64,000 nucleotides of DNA from assembly GCA_021823625.1 (NCBI GenBank), contig JAKANS010000007.1:1-64000 (forward strand), given 5' to 3'. The notes beneath the pieces are model-generated. The model had not been told where the DNA came from and searched no databases. It worked only from the letters and a program-made list of their open reading frames with translations. A program made the translations under genes and the position numbers. This document shows, in pieces, positions 26,946 through 35,777 of the stretch (positions are counted from its first letter, which is position 1; the number at the start of each line of letters is the position of its first letter). The stretch is from a bacterium (lineage in GTDB: Bacteria > Verrucomicrobiota > Verrucomicrobiia > Limisphaerales > J093).

Positions 26946-27536
26946 ATGAACGTCTCGCTCGTCCTCGGCCATCCGACGCCCGGCAGTTTCAACCACGCCA
27001 TCGCCGACACGGCGGCCGACACGCTCCAAGCGCTCGGCCACGCGGTGTGGTTTCACGACCTGTACGCGGAAGGTTTCGATCCGCTCTTCACTGCCGCCGA
27101 AGTCAACCGCGACGCCGCGTTGCCTCCGGCCCTTGCGCGGCAGGTCGAGGAGGTCGGCGCCGCCGATGGTTTGATCGTGGTCCACCCGAACTATTGGAGC
27201 CGGCCGCCGGCGATCGTTTGCGGCTGGGTGGACCGCGTGCTGCGCGCTGGCCGGGCGTACAATTTTGTGCCGGACGGTCAGGGCGGTGCCAGGCCGGTGG
27301 GCCTGCTCAAGGCGCGGGTCGGCCTGGTCTTCAACACGGCCAACACGCCGCAGGAAAAAGAGGAGGCGCTCTTCGGTGACCCGCTGGAGGTGCATTGGCG
27401 CCAAGTCGTCTTTGGTTTGTGCGGTGTGCCGACCGTCTTCCGCCGCAACTTCAGTCCGGTAATCGTCAGCACGCCCGAGCAACGTCGCGCCTGGCTGGAA
27501 GAGGTTGCCGCGGCGGTAAAGCAGCATTTCGGCTGA
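26946..27536 (+). CDS. Flavodoxin-fold NAD(P)H:quinone oxidoreductase
   Basis: A 196-residue cytosolic flavoprotein of the NQO1/KefF/MdaB fold. Visible blocks are the FMN phosphate loop region MNVSLVLGHPTPGSFNHAIADTAADTLQALGHAVWFHDLYAEGFDPL, then IVVHPNYWSRPPAIVCGWVDRVLRAGRAYNF around the flavin, and LVFNTANTPQEKE. The family reduces quinones or other electrophiles by two electrons using NAD(P)H. Monocistronic. The specific substrate cannot be told from the sequence. Confidence 0.88.
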   Translation: MNVSLVLGHPTPGSFNHAIADTAADTLQALGHAVWFHDLYAEGFDPLFTAAEVNRDAALPPALARQVEEVGAADGLIVVHPNYWSRPPAIVCGWVDRVLRAGRAYNFVPDGQGGARPVGLLKARVGLVFNTANTPQEKEEALFGDPLEVHWRQVVFGLCGVPTVFRRNFSPVIVSTPEQRRAWLEEVAAAVKQHFG

Positions 27537-27738
27537 GGCCGGCGCAAGAAGAGTCAGCTCACGCCCTGCCTGGCCCAAAGCGAAACTCCGGCGAGGGTGT
27601 CGGGCTATTTCGACAGCCCTGACTGCAATCCGCGGTCGTCGTTGCGAACCGCCTCCGCGGTGAACTGACGCGGCAACGTGGCTGGGAGGGCGCACCAGAT
27701 CTGCGCCAGATCAGGTTTGGCTGGCGGCTGCCGGCGAT

Positions 27739-28440
27739 TCAACTTGTTCGTCCCTGCGGGCTTGCCCAACGCAGCCGGGCCTGGCTGACGAGTCGGTCCG
27801 CCAGGCGGGTCGGCTCGGGCAGCCGGTGGTTGTCGCAGGCGGCCAGCACCAATGCGCACGCGGAATCGAGGTCCATCCGATGCCCCACGCTGACGAACAG
27901 CGGTTTCGTGCGCTCGCGTGTTCGCAGCACGGCGCCGACGCACTCCTCGCCGATCGTCAGCGGCTCGCGGTTGCCTTTGTCCACTCCCGGCATCGCAGAG
28001 TCGCCGACCAGCCGGCTTTTGGCGCAGCCGATCGCCGGCAAGTCACAGACCACGCCCAGGTGGCAGGCAATCCCAAACCGCCGCGGATGCGCGAGGCCCT
28101 GGCCGTCGCACATCAACACGTCCGGGCGGTGGCGCAACTTTCGCAGCGCGGCCAGCAACGCCGGCGCTTCGCGGAAGGAGAGCAGGCCCGGCACGTACGG
28201 GAAACGCAGCGGGCGGGCGGCGAGCGTTTGCTCGATCACGTCGAGCGAAGCCAGGTCCAGCAGCACCGCCGCGGCGAGACATTGTTGGCCATCAGGCGGG
28301 AACGCGGCATCGAGACCGGCGACAAACCGCAGTTCCCTGGCTGGCGGCGCCTGGACGACTCGGGCGGCGAGCCGCCGCTGGACTGCCACCGCCGCCCGCG
28401 GACTCAGGCTCCACCGATGGGGAACGCGCGGAATCTTCAT
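27739..28440 (-). CDS. nfi: Endonuclease V
   Basis: A 233-residue deoxyinosine 3'-endonuclease. The start MKIPRVPHRWSLSPRAA is the ATG after which homology begins; the ORF upstream covers the propeller gene in another frame. Catalytic motifs of the Nfi family are all visible: FVAGLDAAF (first Asp), YVPGLLSFREAP (Glu), and DVLMCDGQGLAHPRRFGIACHLGV (second Asp). A following DLPAIGCAKSRLVG block is also typical. It is the last gene of a run of minus-strand genes, 56 bases after the propeller stop, and may be transcribed with it. Confidence 0.95.
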   Translation of the reverse strand: MKIPRVPHRWSLSPRAAVAVQRRLAARVVQAPPARELRFVAGLDAAFPPDGQQCLAAAVLLDLASLDVIEQTLAARPLRFPYVPGLLSFREAPALLAALRKLRHRPDVLMCDGQGLAHPRRFGIACHLGVVCDLPAIGCAKSRLVGDSAMPGVDKGNREPLTIGEECVGAVLRTRERTKPLFVSVGHRMDLDSACALVLAACDNHRLPEPTRLADRLVSQARLRWASPQGRTS

Positions 28441-28496
28441 GGTCGTCAGCCCGGCGCCCAACGCGGCGAATGCCCGCAGCGGGCTGGAGCAGCCGG

Positions 28497-30674
28497 TCAC
28501 TGCGGTTCGGCCACCGTGCGGAAGAATTCGCCTTGGGCGGGGGCGAGGTTCGTGCGTTGCAGCCAGAAATCGAGGTCGGGACTCCCCAGCGTGAACGAGC
28601 GGATCGATTGCCAGGATTCCAAGTCCGCCGAGGACTCGAGCCGGAACGACTGGTCCACCAAGCCCCGAAACGAAAACTGGTCCGCAGTCAGAGCGCCGCA
28701 GTCGGCGTGGGAGTACGCCGTGATGGCGACCGGCGTGGTGGCGACCAGCAGAGCGCGCAAAATGACGTCTTCCACGCCGACCGCGAGCAACTGCCCCGGC
28801 CGCGACGCCAGGCCGTACAGCGATTTGCCGGTGATGAGGCTCAGCGGCACCCAATCCACCGCGTTCGTGCTGCTGAGCACCGTGCCTTGCGTGCCGCACA
28901 CAAAATAGCGACCGTCCGCGAAGGTGGCGTCGGTCAGCCAGGCGTCCGTGCCGCTGGTGGCCCGCGACCAAGTCACGCCGTCCGGGCTGGTCAGGATCAA
29001 ACCGTTCTGGCCCACCGCCACGAGCAAACCGTTGAGCCGGCGGACCCGGTAAACCCAGTCGGTGGTGCCCGAATCGCGGGCGGACCAGTTCACGGCATCG
29101 GGACTGGTAAAGATCGCGCCCGCGGCACCGGTGGCCACGAAGCCCGAATCGAGTGCGACCACCGAACTGAGGTTGGGCTGGCTGGCGATGCTGCGGGTGG
29201 TCCAGGTCGCCCCGTTGGTGGTGGTCAAAACGGTCCCGGCATCGCCGACCACCACCACCAAGCCGTCTCGCTCGCAAACGCCCTGCAACGTGTTGGCCGT
29301 GGGCGACGGCACCACCGGCGTCCAAACCAAGCCCAGCAAATCGAGCGTGTTGGTCACCGTCACCGAGTTGGTCGTCCACGCGCAATTGGTGAAGGTCCCG
29401 ACCTCATTTGTGGTGACCAGGTTGGTGAGCGCGCGCGGGCTGTACATCAGGCTGCCGTCGCTGCCGGCGGCGACCACCAGGTTGGTGGACCCGCCGATCC
29501 CGAGAAACACCGCGTTCGTGAGCGCGTCGGGCACATACTCGCTGTGCCAGGCAATGCCGTCCGGGCTGGTCAGCACGGTTGCGCGATCGCCCACCGCGAT
29601 GGATTGGTCGGGCAGGTTGAGGACCTCCCAAAGCCAGTCCCGCGACGAGTCGTCCTCGGCGAACCAGAGCGTGCTCTTGATCGAATTGGTGGTGAAGGAC
29701 TCCACCGCCAGGCCCGTTTGGCCGGCCACCACGAACCGTTCCCCGTCCCACACCGCCGCGTAGTACGACCAGACGGGTGCCGGCACCAGGCTGCCGCTGC
29801 CGAGTTGGTCGCTCCATGCGCTCTGCCCGGCCGCCTTCAGCAAAAGCGCGCTGTTGCCGGCGACCAGGCGCGTCCCGTTCCCCACTGCGAACCCGTACAG
29901 GCTGTTCGTCACGCCAGTCGGCTCGCTCTGCCAGTTGGTGCCTTGACTCACACTGGAGAGCAAATTGCCTGCGTCCCCGGTGGCAAAGAAAACGCCGCCG
30001 GAATAGGCGACCCGGTTCAACGCCACCGTGACTCCGCTCGAACGCTTGTCCCATTGCAGGCCGTCCGTGCTGGTGCCGATCAAGCCGTTCTCCCCCACCG
30101 CCACGAACGTGCCGCCGCCGTAAGCGACGCTCCGCAGCCAATCGCTGAACGGGAGGTTCGCGACGCGCTGCCAGGCCAGGCCGTCGGTGCTCCGGTAAAT
30201 CGCGGCGTTGTCGCCCACCGCCACCAGCACGGCATCCGAGGCCGCAACCCCTTCGAGCCAATCCGCGGTGGGCGAATCCAGCGCGGCCGCCTCGAAAGCA
30301 CCCGTCGCGGACTCGCGCAGAATCGTGCCCGCCTCGCCGGTGATGACGGCCCGGTCGCCAAAGAAGGTGATTGCCCGCAGCGCGGAGTCCACGCCGCTGG
30401 CCAGCGAAGTCCAGTTGACCCGGTCCGAACTGACGTAAATCTGACCGTGGTCCGTCACCTCCCAGTAACGGCCGTTGTGGAAGGCCAGGTCATAGACGTT
30501 GTTGCCGTGCGGCGACGGATTGGACCAACGCCAGGGCAGCGGGGCGGCTTGGGCGACCGCGGTGGCGGCGGATGCCAGGAGACACCCGGCGAGTGCCAGC
30601 CCGGTAAAGTCCGCAGCCCAGCCGTGGGCGTGTGCGTTTGGCTTCAAACAACGCATGGGATGCCGTTTATTCAT
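28497..30674 (-). CDS. Secreted BNR/Ycf48-like beta-propeller protein
   Basis: A 725-residue exported protein. Residues ~20-45 form a signal region (TGLALAGCLLASAATAVAQA; a Cys in GCLLAS could even be a lipobox, uncertain). The rest is a series of repeats of the type DRVNWTSLASGVDSALRAITFFGDRAVITGEAGTILRES, with W-x-x-x-x-S-x-x-x-x-L-x-x-V-A-x-G-x-x-x-F-V-A-V-G-x-x-G. These are sialidase-like or Ycf48-like blades with no sialidase catalytic residues evident. A short tail (FSFRGLVDQSFRLESSADLESWQ) resembles the domain on other secreted proteins here. It begins nine bases after the kinase gene, so it is probably in the same operon. Confidence 0.88.
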   Translation of the reverse strand: MNKRHPMRCLKPNAHAHGWAADFTGLALAGCLLASAATAVAQAAPLPWRWSNPSPHGNNVYDLAFHNGRYWEVTDHGQIYVSSDRVNWTSLASGVDSALRAITFFGDRAVITGEAGTILRESATGAFEAAALDSPTADWLEGVAASDAVLVAVGDNAAIYRSTDGLAWQRVANLPFSDWLRSVAYGGGTFVAVGENGLIGTSTDGLQWDKRSSGVTVALNRVAYSGGVFFATGDAGNLLSSVSQGTNWQSEPTGVTNSLYGFAVGNGTRLVAGNSALLLKAAGQSAWSDQLGSGSLVPAPVWSYYAAVWDGERFVVAGQTGLAVESFTTNSIKSTLWFAEDDSSRDWLWEVLNLPDQSIAVGDRATVLTSPDGIAWHSEYVPDALTNAVFLGIGGSTNLVVAAGSDGSLMYSPRALTNLVTTNEVGTFTNCAWTTNSVTVTNTLDLLGLVWTPVVPSPTANTLQGVCERDGLVVVVGDAGTVLTTTNGATWTTRSIASQPNLSSVVALDSGFVATGAAGAIFTSPDAVNWSARDSGTTDWVYRVRRLNGLLVAVGQNGLILTSPDGVTWSRATSGTDAWLTDATFADGRYFVCGTQGTVLSSTNAVDWVPLSLITGKSLYGLASRPGQLLAVGVEDVILRALLVATTPVAITAYSHADCGALTADQFSFRGLVDQSFRLESSADLESWQSIRSFTLGSPDLDFWLQRTNLAPAQGEFFRTVAEPQ

Positions 30675-30683
30675 CGGATCAAT

Positions 30684-32096
30684 TCAGGTCAACGTTGGAG
30701 TACGAGGCAGGCGCAGGCGAAAAGTAGTGCCGGCGGGCGAAGTGGAGACCAAGGTCAGCTCCACCCCCAAATGGCTGGCCAGTTGACGGCTGATCGCCAG
30801 CCCGATGCCGGAGCCGCCTTCCTTGGACGAACGAACCGGCTCGAACAGGCGGGCGCGGACCGGCTCGGGGATGCCGCTGCCGCGATCGCCCACCTCCGCC
30901 ACCAAGTCGCTCGGTGTGGCGGCCAGACGCAGCGTGACCATGCCGTTGGGCGGGCTGGCTTCGACCGCGTTTTGCACCAGGTTGGCGAGGATCAAGCGCA
31001 GCAGGCCCGCCTCGCGGTTGTCCACGGTGGCTTCGCCCTCGAAACTCAACTCCACGCGCACGCCCCGGCCTTCGGCGAGGGTGCGCGTATGCGCGGCGAC
31101 CTGCCCGCCGAGTTCCGCCAGCGACACCGAGAACGAGGCCGCCTCCTCCCGATCGTGGAGCACTTCGACCACTTGCTGAATCAAGCTGGTCATCCGGCGG
31201 GTGGCGGCCAGGGCTTCGCGCCATTCCTCGCCGTCGCCCGCCAGAGTGCCTTCCTGCCGCGCGGCCACGAACGATTGCAGCCCGGCCACCGGGTTTTTGA
31301 GACTGTGGATGAGGTGAGCCGTGACGGCTCCGAGGGCGTTGATTTTCGCGGCGTTGGCGAGCTCCTGGTTCGCGCGCTGCAGGTCCGCGGTGCGGGCGGC
31401 GAGCAGCCGATTGGCCCGCTCCAACCGGCGGAAGGCCCAGGCCGAACCAACGATGACCAGTCCGGCGCCGACGCCAAACACCAGTCCGCCTTGCAGATTC
31501 AAGCGGCGGTCCAGCAAGGCGAATTCACGCTCGGCGGTAACCCCTTCCAGTAGAAACTGGGCAATCCCCAGCAGCTTGGTCTGGCCCGGCAAGTGCAGCG
31601 GCACATCGATCTCGACCCACGACAGCGTGCCGGGTGCTGGGTGCGCCGGATCCGGCAGAACCAGGAACAACGCTTGCCGGGGCTGGGCGGAATGGAACCG
31701 GGTGAGCGATTGCTGCTGCCGCAACCGATCCAGCGCGACCGCGTCCAGGGTGGTCTCTTTCACTTCGGTGGGCACGCCGGCGATGAACCCTCCCTGCGAG
31801 CTGAACAGCCGCGCCCCGATCATGTTGGTCAGGCTGGCGATGTTCAGCAGCACCTGGTATTGGGCGGCCGGCTCGCCCAGGTCGAACAAAGGATCAGCCT
31901 GGCGCGCCTCAGTTTGGGCGCGCAGCGCGAGGGCGTTGAGGATCTCGGCGTCGCGGCCGAGGATCTGCGCACGCATCTGCGTCCCGAGCTCGAGGCGCCC
32001 CCACAGCACGGCGGCCGCGAGGGCGGTCAGCGCCGACGCAATCGCCCAGCCGCCGTAGCGGCGCCCATTCGGACGTTGGGTCGCAAGCGGGTTCAT
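30684..32096 (-). CDS. Membrane sensor histidine kinase
   Basis: A 470-residue kinase. One membrane helix near residues 17-33 and another near 205-223 enclose a ~170-residue periplasmic sensor that I cannot assign. The dimerisation/phosphoacceptor helix reads ALGAVTAHLIHSLKNPVAGL, with the phosphorylated His at about residue 264. The HATPase domain shows the N-box LILANLVQNAVEA, G1 EVGDRGSGIPEP and G2 EGGSGIGLAIS. It overlaps the beta-barrel gene by four bases (ATGA) and is followed closely by the propeller. Its natural partner is the NtrC-type regulator encoded ~2 kb upstream on the same strand. Confidence 0.93.
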   Translation of the reverse strand: MNPLATQRPNGRRYGGWAIASALTALAAAVLWGRLELGTQMRAQILGRDAEILNALALRAQTEARQADPLFDLGEPAAQYQVLLNIASLTNMIGARLFSSQGGFIAGVPTEVKETTLDAVALDRLRQQQSLTRFHSAQPRQALFLVLPDPAHPAPGTLSWVEIDVPLHLPGQTKLLGIAQFLLEGVTAEREFALLDRRLNLQGGLVFGVGAGLVIVGSAWAFRRLERANRLLAARTADLQRANQELANAAKINALGAVTAHLIHSLKNPVAGLQSFVAARQEGTLAGDGEEWREALAATRRMTSLIQQVVEVLHDREEAASFSVSLAELGGQVAAHTRTLAEGRGVRVELSFEGEATVDNREAGLLRLILANLVQNAVEASPPNGMVTLRLAATPSDLVAEVGDRGSGIPEPVRARLFEPVRSSKEGGSGIGLAISRQLASHLGVELTLVSTSPAGTTFRLRLPRTPTLT

Positions 32097-33277
32097 AATT
32101 CGAGTTCCACGCCCGCGGTTACGGTGTTCGCATCGTAGTCGGCGCTGGGCGCGTTATCGAATGCGGATTCGCGGTCGTACTGGGCGAAGGCGACCAGTTT
32201 TCGCCAGAGCCGGTACTCCCCGCGCACCGTCACGTCCAGATCGGTCTTGCGGCGGAACGCCGACTCCGGACCGTCGGATCGCTGGATTGAATAATCGTAC
32301 CCATAACCGCGGACCTCGGCCCAGACTTTCCAACGTTCGGCACGGTAACCCGCCCGGACGCCGACGAGGGGCCGGAGGTTGTCGAAGTAGCCGCCGCCGT
32401 TGTCTTCGGTCCAGCGAAGCCCGAGCCGAAGCTGCGAACTCCAGCGGCGCTGGGCGCCCCAAGCGAACTTGGAGCGGAACTCCAGTTCGTGGAGGTCGAA
32501 TTCAAGATTGCCGGGCAGTTCCAGTCCGTCCGCGTCGAGGGGCGCCCGGTCGTCGTACCAGCGACGCGTGAACCGGTAGCCCAGCGAACAATCGCTGCCG
32601 GCGGCCAGCGTCTTGGCGAGCTTCACATTCGGCCCAAGTTCCCAGTAATCGTCCAACGGCGCCGAGAAGAGCTGTCGGCTCCCGTCCAACGTGGCTTCCA
32701 GTTTCCAGTTTCGTCCCAGGCTGACCGCCGCCGACGGCGTCAAGGTCAGCGTGCTTCCCTTGGCGGTGACGGTGGACAACTCGGCCTCGGTGGCCGACAC
32801 GTCGAAGACTTGGTTCATGAACACGTACTGCCCGGCAAGTCCGCCAGTCCAACCGGCGCCTAAGTCGCGCTTCACCTCCGCCCGCGCCAACGCCAGGCTC
32901 TCGGGATCCGTCTGGGGAGCGCCGAGGAAATGGGTGTAATCCGCCGAGGCGAAGATCGACACTCCCGTTCCGTCCAGGGGCAGCCGGTTGAGCATGAAAT
33001 CGCCGCCGCCACTGAGAAAGGCCGCCGCGACCGGATTGACCGAGCTGAGCTGGACGTTGTCGCGGTAACCGGTCGCCGCGCGCAGGCTTGCCGCGGTGCT
33101 CCAAGGCGACGGCACGGCTTCTTCGATCAACGCGGCCAAAGCTTTTTCGTCCGGGCCCAGGTCTTTTCCAGCGCTTTCGGTCTCGCCTGCCAGGCCGGTG
33201 GCGCACGCCGCCAGGACACAGCAGACCAAGCCGGTGCAACGCGGGCGGAGACCTTGGCGGCGGGTGGCGGATCTCAT
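32093..33277 (-). CDS. Predicted outer-membrane beta-barrel protein
   Basis: A 394-residue exported protein of unknown specific function. The N-terminus has a signal sequence with CTGLVCCVLAACATGLAGE, which could also be read as a lipoprotein signal. The mature part is a run of alternating-polarity strands with many Trp, Tyr and Arg at strand ends (SLRAATGYRDNVQLSS, GVRAGYRAERWKVWAEVRGYGYDYS), ending YDANTVTAGVELEL. A C-terminal strand of that kind is typical of an outer-membrane barrel, though the last residue is Leu rather than Phe. Coupling to the kinase gene by ATGA overlap suggests it takes part in sensing. Confidence 0.78.
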   Translation of the reverse strand: MRSATRRQGLRPRCTGLVCCVLAACATGLAGETESAGKDLGPDEKALAALIEEAVPSPWSTAASLRAATGYRDNVQLSSVNPVAAAFLSGGGDFMLNRLPLDGTGVSIFASADYTHFLGAPQTDPESLALARAEVKRDLGAGWTGGLAGQYVFMNQVFDVSATEAELSTVTAKGSTLTLTPSAAVSLGRNWKLEATLDGSRQLFSAPLDDYWELGPNVKLAKTLAAGSDCSLGYRFTRRWYDDRAPLDADGLELPGNLEFDLHELEFRSKFAWGAQRRWSSQLRLGLRWTEDNGGGYFDNLRPLVGVRAGYRAERWKVWAEVRGYGYDYSIQRSDGPESAFRRKTDLDVTVRGEYRLWRKLVAFAQYDRESAFDNAPSADYDANTVTAGVELEL

Positions 33278-33406
33278 TCGAGGTTCGGTGACCCGTTATC
33301 TGGCAAAGCCGGCCGCCTCGTGCAAGCAGGTACTGATGCGGGACCCAATCCCCACGAACCTCTTCGTGCCGGTCACGCCGTGGCCCAGGCAGTCCACCGG
33401 CGCTTC

Positions 33407-33447
33407 ACGGGAAACAGCGCAGGCGACCCGTTTCCGAATCGCCTGCG
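33407..33447 (-). terminator. Probable terminator of the coiled-coil gene
   Basis: CGCAGGCGA and TCGCCTGCG form a nine-base-pair stem around a 12-base loop, about 50 bases after the coiled-coil gene's stop. The trailing minus-strand sequence CTGTTTCCC is only weakly U-rich, so termination may be partial. Confidence 0.5.
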
Positions 33448-33496
33448 TCCAACTCTTATCAACCAGTCGAACCCCCAAGTCTTCCCCCCTTGGAAA

Positions 33497-33931
33497 CTAG
33501 TCTCCCTTGCCGTGTTGGCCCTTGGCCTTTTCCTTGGCCGCGTCGATCAGATCCTTGCGGCTGGGGAGGTTCTTAGCCAGCTCCTGGAGCCGCTCGCGGA
33601 TCTGCTCGCGCAGCTTTTCACGCTCCTGCTTCTGATCCGCGAGCAATTGGCGCATCTGCTCGCGCAACTGCTCGCGCTCTGCCGCCGTGGCTTCGCTCAT
33701 TTGATGGGCGAGTTTCTTGAATTCCTGAACCTTGGCCTGGTGGTCGGCCCGGAATTGCTCGATGAGTTTCTTGATGTCGTCCGGGAGCGCAGGCTTTGCC
33801 GGCTTCTCCGGATGCGTGGGCTTCTGTGGATCGGGGTTCTGCCCATTGCCGGGATCTGCCGCGAACGCCGGCGTGGCCATCAGCGCCACGGTCGCCACCG
33901 CCGCCCCCATCAGTGATTTGAACGTCTTCAT
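33497..33931 (-). CDS. Secreted Lys/Glu-rich coiled-coil protein
   Basis: A 144-residue protein beginning MKTFKSLMGAAVATVALMATPAFAAD, a textbook signal peptide. The ORF's upstream extension covers the promoter and is rejected. After a Pro-rich linker (NPDPQKPTHPEKPAKPALP), residues ~50-130 are a highly charged helix with heptad character (REQLREQMRQLLADQKQEREKLREQIRERLQELAK). No enzyme motif is present. It might be a periplasmic or surface stress or structural protein. Directly upstream are a sigma-54-type promoter and two palindromes next to the NtrC-like regulator gene, so this looks like the regulated target. Confidence 0.85.
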   Translation of the reverse strand: MKTFKSLMGAAVATVALMATPAFAADPGNGQNPDPQKPTHPEKPAKPALPDDIKKLIEQFRADHQAKVQEFKKLAHQMSEATAAEREQLREQMRQLLADQKQEREKLREQIRERLQELAKNLPSRKDLIDAAKEKAKGQHGKGD

Positions 33932-34000
33932 AATAATTGGTCTTGTTCGGTTTGCTTCTGAGCGGCTTTTCATGCGGTCGCTCAACGCCGTCATCGTCTC

Positions 34001-34015
34001 GCAGGCAACGTGCCA
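34001..34015 (-). promoter_or_regulatory. Sigma-54 (-24/-12) promoter
   Basis: On the minus strand the sequence is TGGCACGTTGCCTGC. This has a perfect -24 block (TGGCAC) and GG and GC dinucleotides exactly ten bases apart; the -12 block is CTGC rather than TTGC. Transcription would start near 33989, ~58 bases before the coiled-coil protein's ATG. A sigma-54 activator gene lies just upstream. Confidence 0.72.
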
Positions 34016-34102
34016 GGTTTCGTGAGCCGACCCCAACGTATTCTGGATAAACAGGTTGAAATTCGGAATGGCGATTTTCAACGGACCGAACAGGAGATCA
34101 AT

Positions 34103-34120
34103 CTGGGGATAAGTCCCCAG
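34103..34120. promoter_or_regulatory. Palindromic activator site 1 (UAS)
   Basis: CTGGGGATAAGTCCCCAG is a perfect inverted repeat with seven-base arms around TAAG. Its centre lies about 122 bp upstream of the start predicted for the sigma-54 promoter, a normal distance for an NtrC-type enhancer site. Confidence 0.7.
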
Positions 34121-34145
34121 CCTCGGCGCCGTCCAAGAGGACGAA

Positions 34146-34163
34146 CTGGGGATTATTCCCCAC
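34146..34163. promoter_or_regulatory. Palindromic activator site 2 (UAS)
   Basis: CTGGGGATTATTCCCCAC repeats the arms of site 1 with a single change. Its centre is 43 bp from that of site 1, about four helical turns, so both sites face the same side of the DNA. It overlaps the last codons and stop codon of the regulator gene. Confidence 0.7.
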
Positions 34164-35568
34164 TCCGAGCGTCTTCCCGGCCGGTGAGCCGGTGGCGGAC
34201 GACGTCGCGGCTCACGCCCAAGAAGCGGGCCGCGGCCGAGACGTTGCCGTTGGCCTGGGCCAGGGCGTGCTGAACGAGCTGATCGATGGCCTCCTCGAGC
34301 GAGAAGCCGTTTTCGGGGAACTGGAATCGTCCGTTGAACCACTCGCTCGCCAGCGGGGAGCCCGGTTCCGTCTCGATCCCGGTCAGACGTTCAAGGTGCG
34401 TGAACGCGAGCGGCCCTTCCTCGAAGACCATTGCCCGCTCGATTTCGTGCGCCAGTTCGCGGACGTTTCCCGGCCAGGGCCAGAGTTGCAGCCGACGCTG
34501 GCCGGCTTCGCTGATTGGCCGGGGCGGCAGGCGGTGTCGCCGCGAGACGCGTTTGAGCAAGGTCTCAGCCAGCGGCACGATGTCCTCCGGGCGCGCTCGC
34601 AGCGGTGGGAGATGCAGGCGAAACAGATCGAGGCGGTGATACAAATCTTCCCGAAACTGGCCGGCGGCAACCAGTTGCTTCAAGTCGCGATTCGACGCCG
34701 CGATTACCCGCACGTCCACCGGCAGGGACTTGTTGCCGCCCAAACGGCGGATCTTGCCGTCTTCGATGACGGTCAGCACCTTCGCCTGCACGGCCAGCGA
34801 CAGGCTCGCCAACTCGTCCAGAAACAGCGTTCCGCCGTTGGCCGCCTCGAACAGGCCGATGCGGGCCGACCGCGCATCGGTGAAGGCGCCGCGCTCGTGG
34901 CCGAAAAGCTCGGACTCCGCCAGCGATTCCGGCAGCGCCGGGCAATTGACTTCCACCAACGGCTGGTCGGCGCGCGGTCCGTGCTCGTGCAGCCACCGGG
35001 CGATGGTGGTCTTGCCGGTGCCGGTCTCGCCTTGAATGAGAACCGGCGGCAGGCGTGTCTCCATGCGGCGGTCGGCCGCCAGGATCTTTTCCAACTGTCC
35101 GCGCAGCGGCGCGAGCGCCGGGCCAAAGAAGAACTCGTCCTCCGCCAGCGCGGCATCCTGACGGCGATGCTGTTCCAGCCGGCGGTCGCGACGGTCGCGG
35201 CGGACCTGGCCGAAGACCAGCAGCAACTCGCCGAGCTCGAACGGCTTGGTCAAGTAACTCAGCGCGCCCAATTGCATCGCCTCGACCGCGCCAGCCACGC
35301 CGCCCTCAGCCGTCATCACCACCACGCCGCAATTCTGGGAAAAGGCGCCTTCGCGGAGCAAGTCGGTGCCCAAGCCGTCCGGGAGATTGACATCCAGGAG
35401 CGCAAAGTCGAACGGCATCAGTCCGATGGACTGGCGCGCGGAGGCTAGATCCGCGACGGCGGTCACATCCGCTCCCTGGCGTTCGAGGAAGGCCGCCACG
35501 CGCCGCCGCAGCAGCGGCTCGTCTTCGACGATCAACACCGACGTGTCAGTCAGGAGAGAGGTTTGCAT
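34153..35568 (-). CDS. NtrC-family sigma-54-dependent response regulator
   Basis: A 471-residue activator with the standard three domains. The receiver (residues ~8-122) has the acidic pair in VEDEP, the phospho-acceptor Asp59 in LLDVNLPDG, a Thr in VVVMTAEGG and the Lys in YLTKPFE. The AAA+ domain has Walker A GETGTGKT (180-187), loop GAFTDA (227-232) in place of GAFTGA, and Walker B GGTLFLDE (245-252). A Fis-type helix-turn-helix ends the protein (GNVSAAARFLGVSRDVVRHRL). I start at MQTSLLTDTSVLIVEDE. GAFTDA is a tolerated variant, so sigma-54 contact is still likely. Its probable kinase is encoded at 30684-32096. Confidence 0.94.
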   Translation of the reverse strand: MQTSLLTDTSVLIVEDEPLLRRRVAAFLERQGADVTAVADLASARQSIGLMPFDFALLDVNLPDGLGTDLLREGAFSQNCGVVVMTAEGGVAGAVEAMQLGALSYLTKPFELGELLLVFGQVRRDRRDRRLEQHRRQDAALAEDEFFFGPALAPLRGQLEKILAADRRMETRLPPVLIQGETGTGKTTIARWLHEHGPRADQPLVEVNCPALPESLAESELFGHERGAFTDARSARIGLFEAANGGTLFLDELASLSLAVQAKVLTVIEDGKIRRLGGNKSLPVDVRVIAASNRDLKQLVAAGQFREDLYHRLDLFRLHLPPLRARPEDIVPLAETLLKRVSRRHRLPPRPISEAGQRRLQLWPWPGNVRELAHEIERAMVFEEGPLAFTHLERLTGIETEPGSPLASEWFNGRFQFPENGFSLEEAIDQLVQHALAQANGNVSAAARFLGVSRDVVRHRLTGREDARSGE

Positions 35569-35777
35569 GGTAGCCCGAAGGCTCGCGGTCACCCGCCAAC
35601 GAAGCGGGGCCGGCTCTTTCAAACCGCATTCCGCCCCGGCCTGGCAAGCAAGAAGCGTTGCCGTGTGTTCGCCGTTGACTTGTCCGGTTTCCAGCCGCGG
35701 AGGCGGCCCGGAACCGTAACGGCTTCGCGCAGCCACTTTCGGCTTGCGAACGGATTAGAAACCGACATAAGGAACGC

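Noticed and set aside
27918-31553. 1211-aa plus-strand ORF across endonuclease V and the propeller
   Set aside because: Spans two genes with strong motifs on the minus strand; low-complexity antisense translation.
33331-33360. GGGACCCAATCCCCA as a third activator site upstream of the beta-barrel gene
   Set aside because: One arm is mismatched, and no TGGC/TGC pair with correct ten-base spacing follows; a nearby GGC...TTTGC pair is off by one base.
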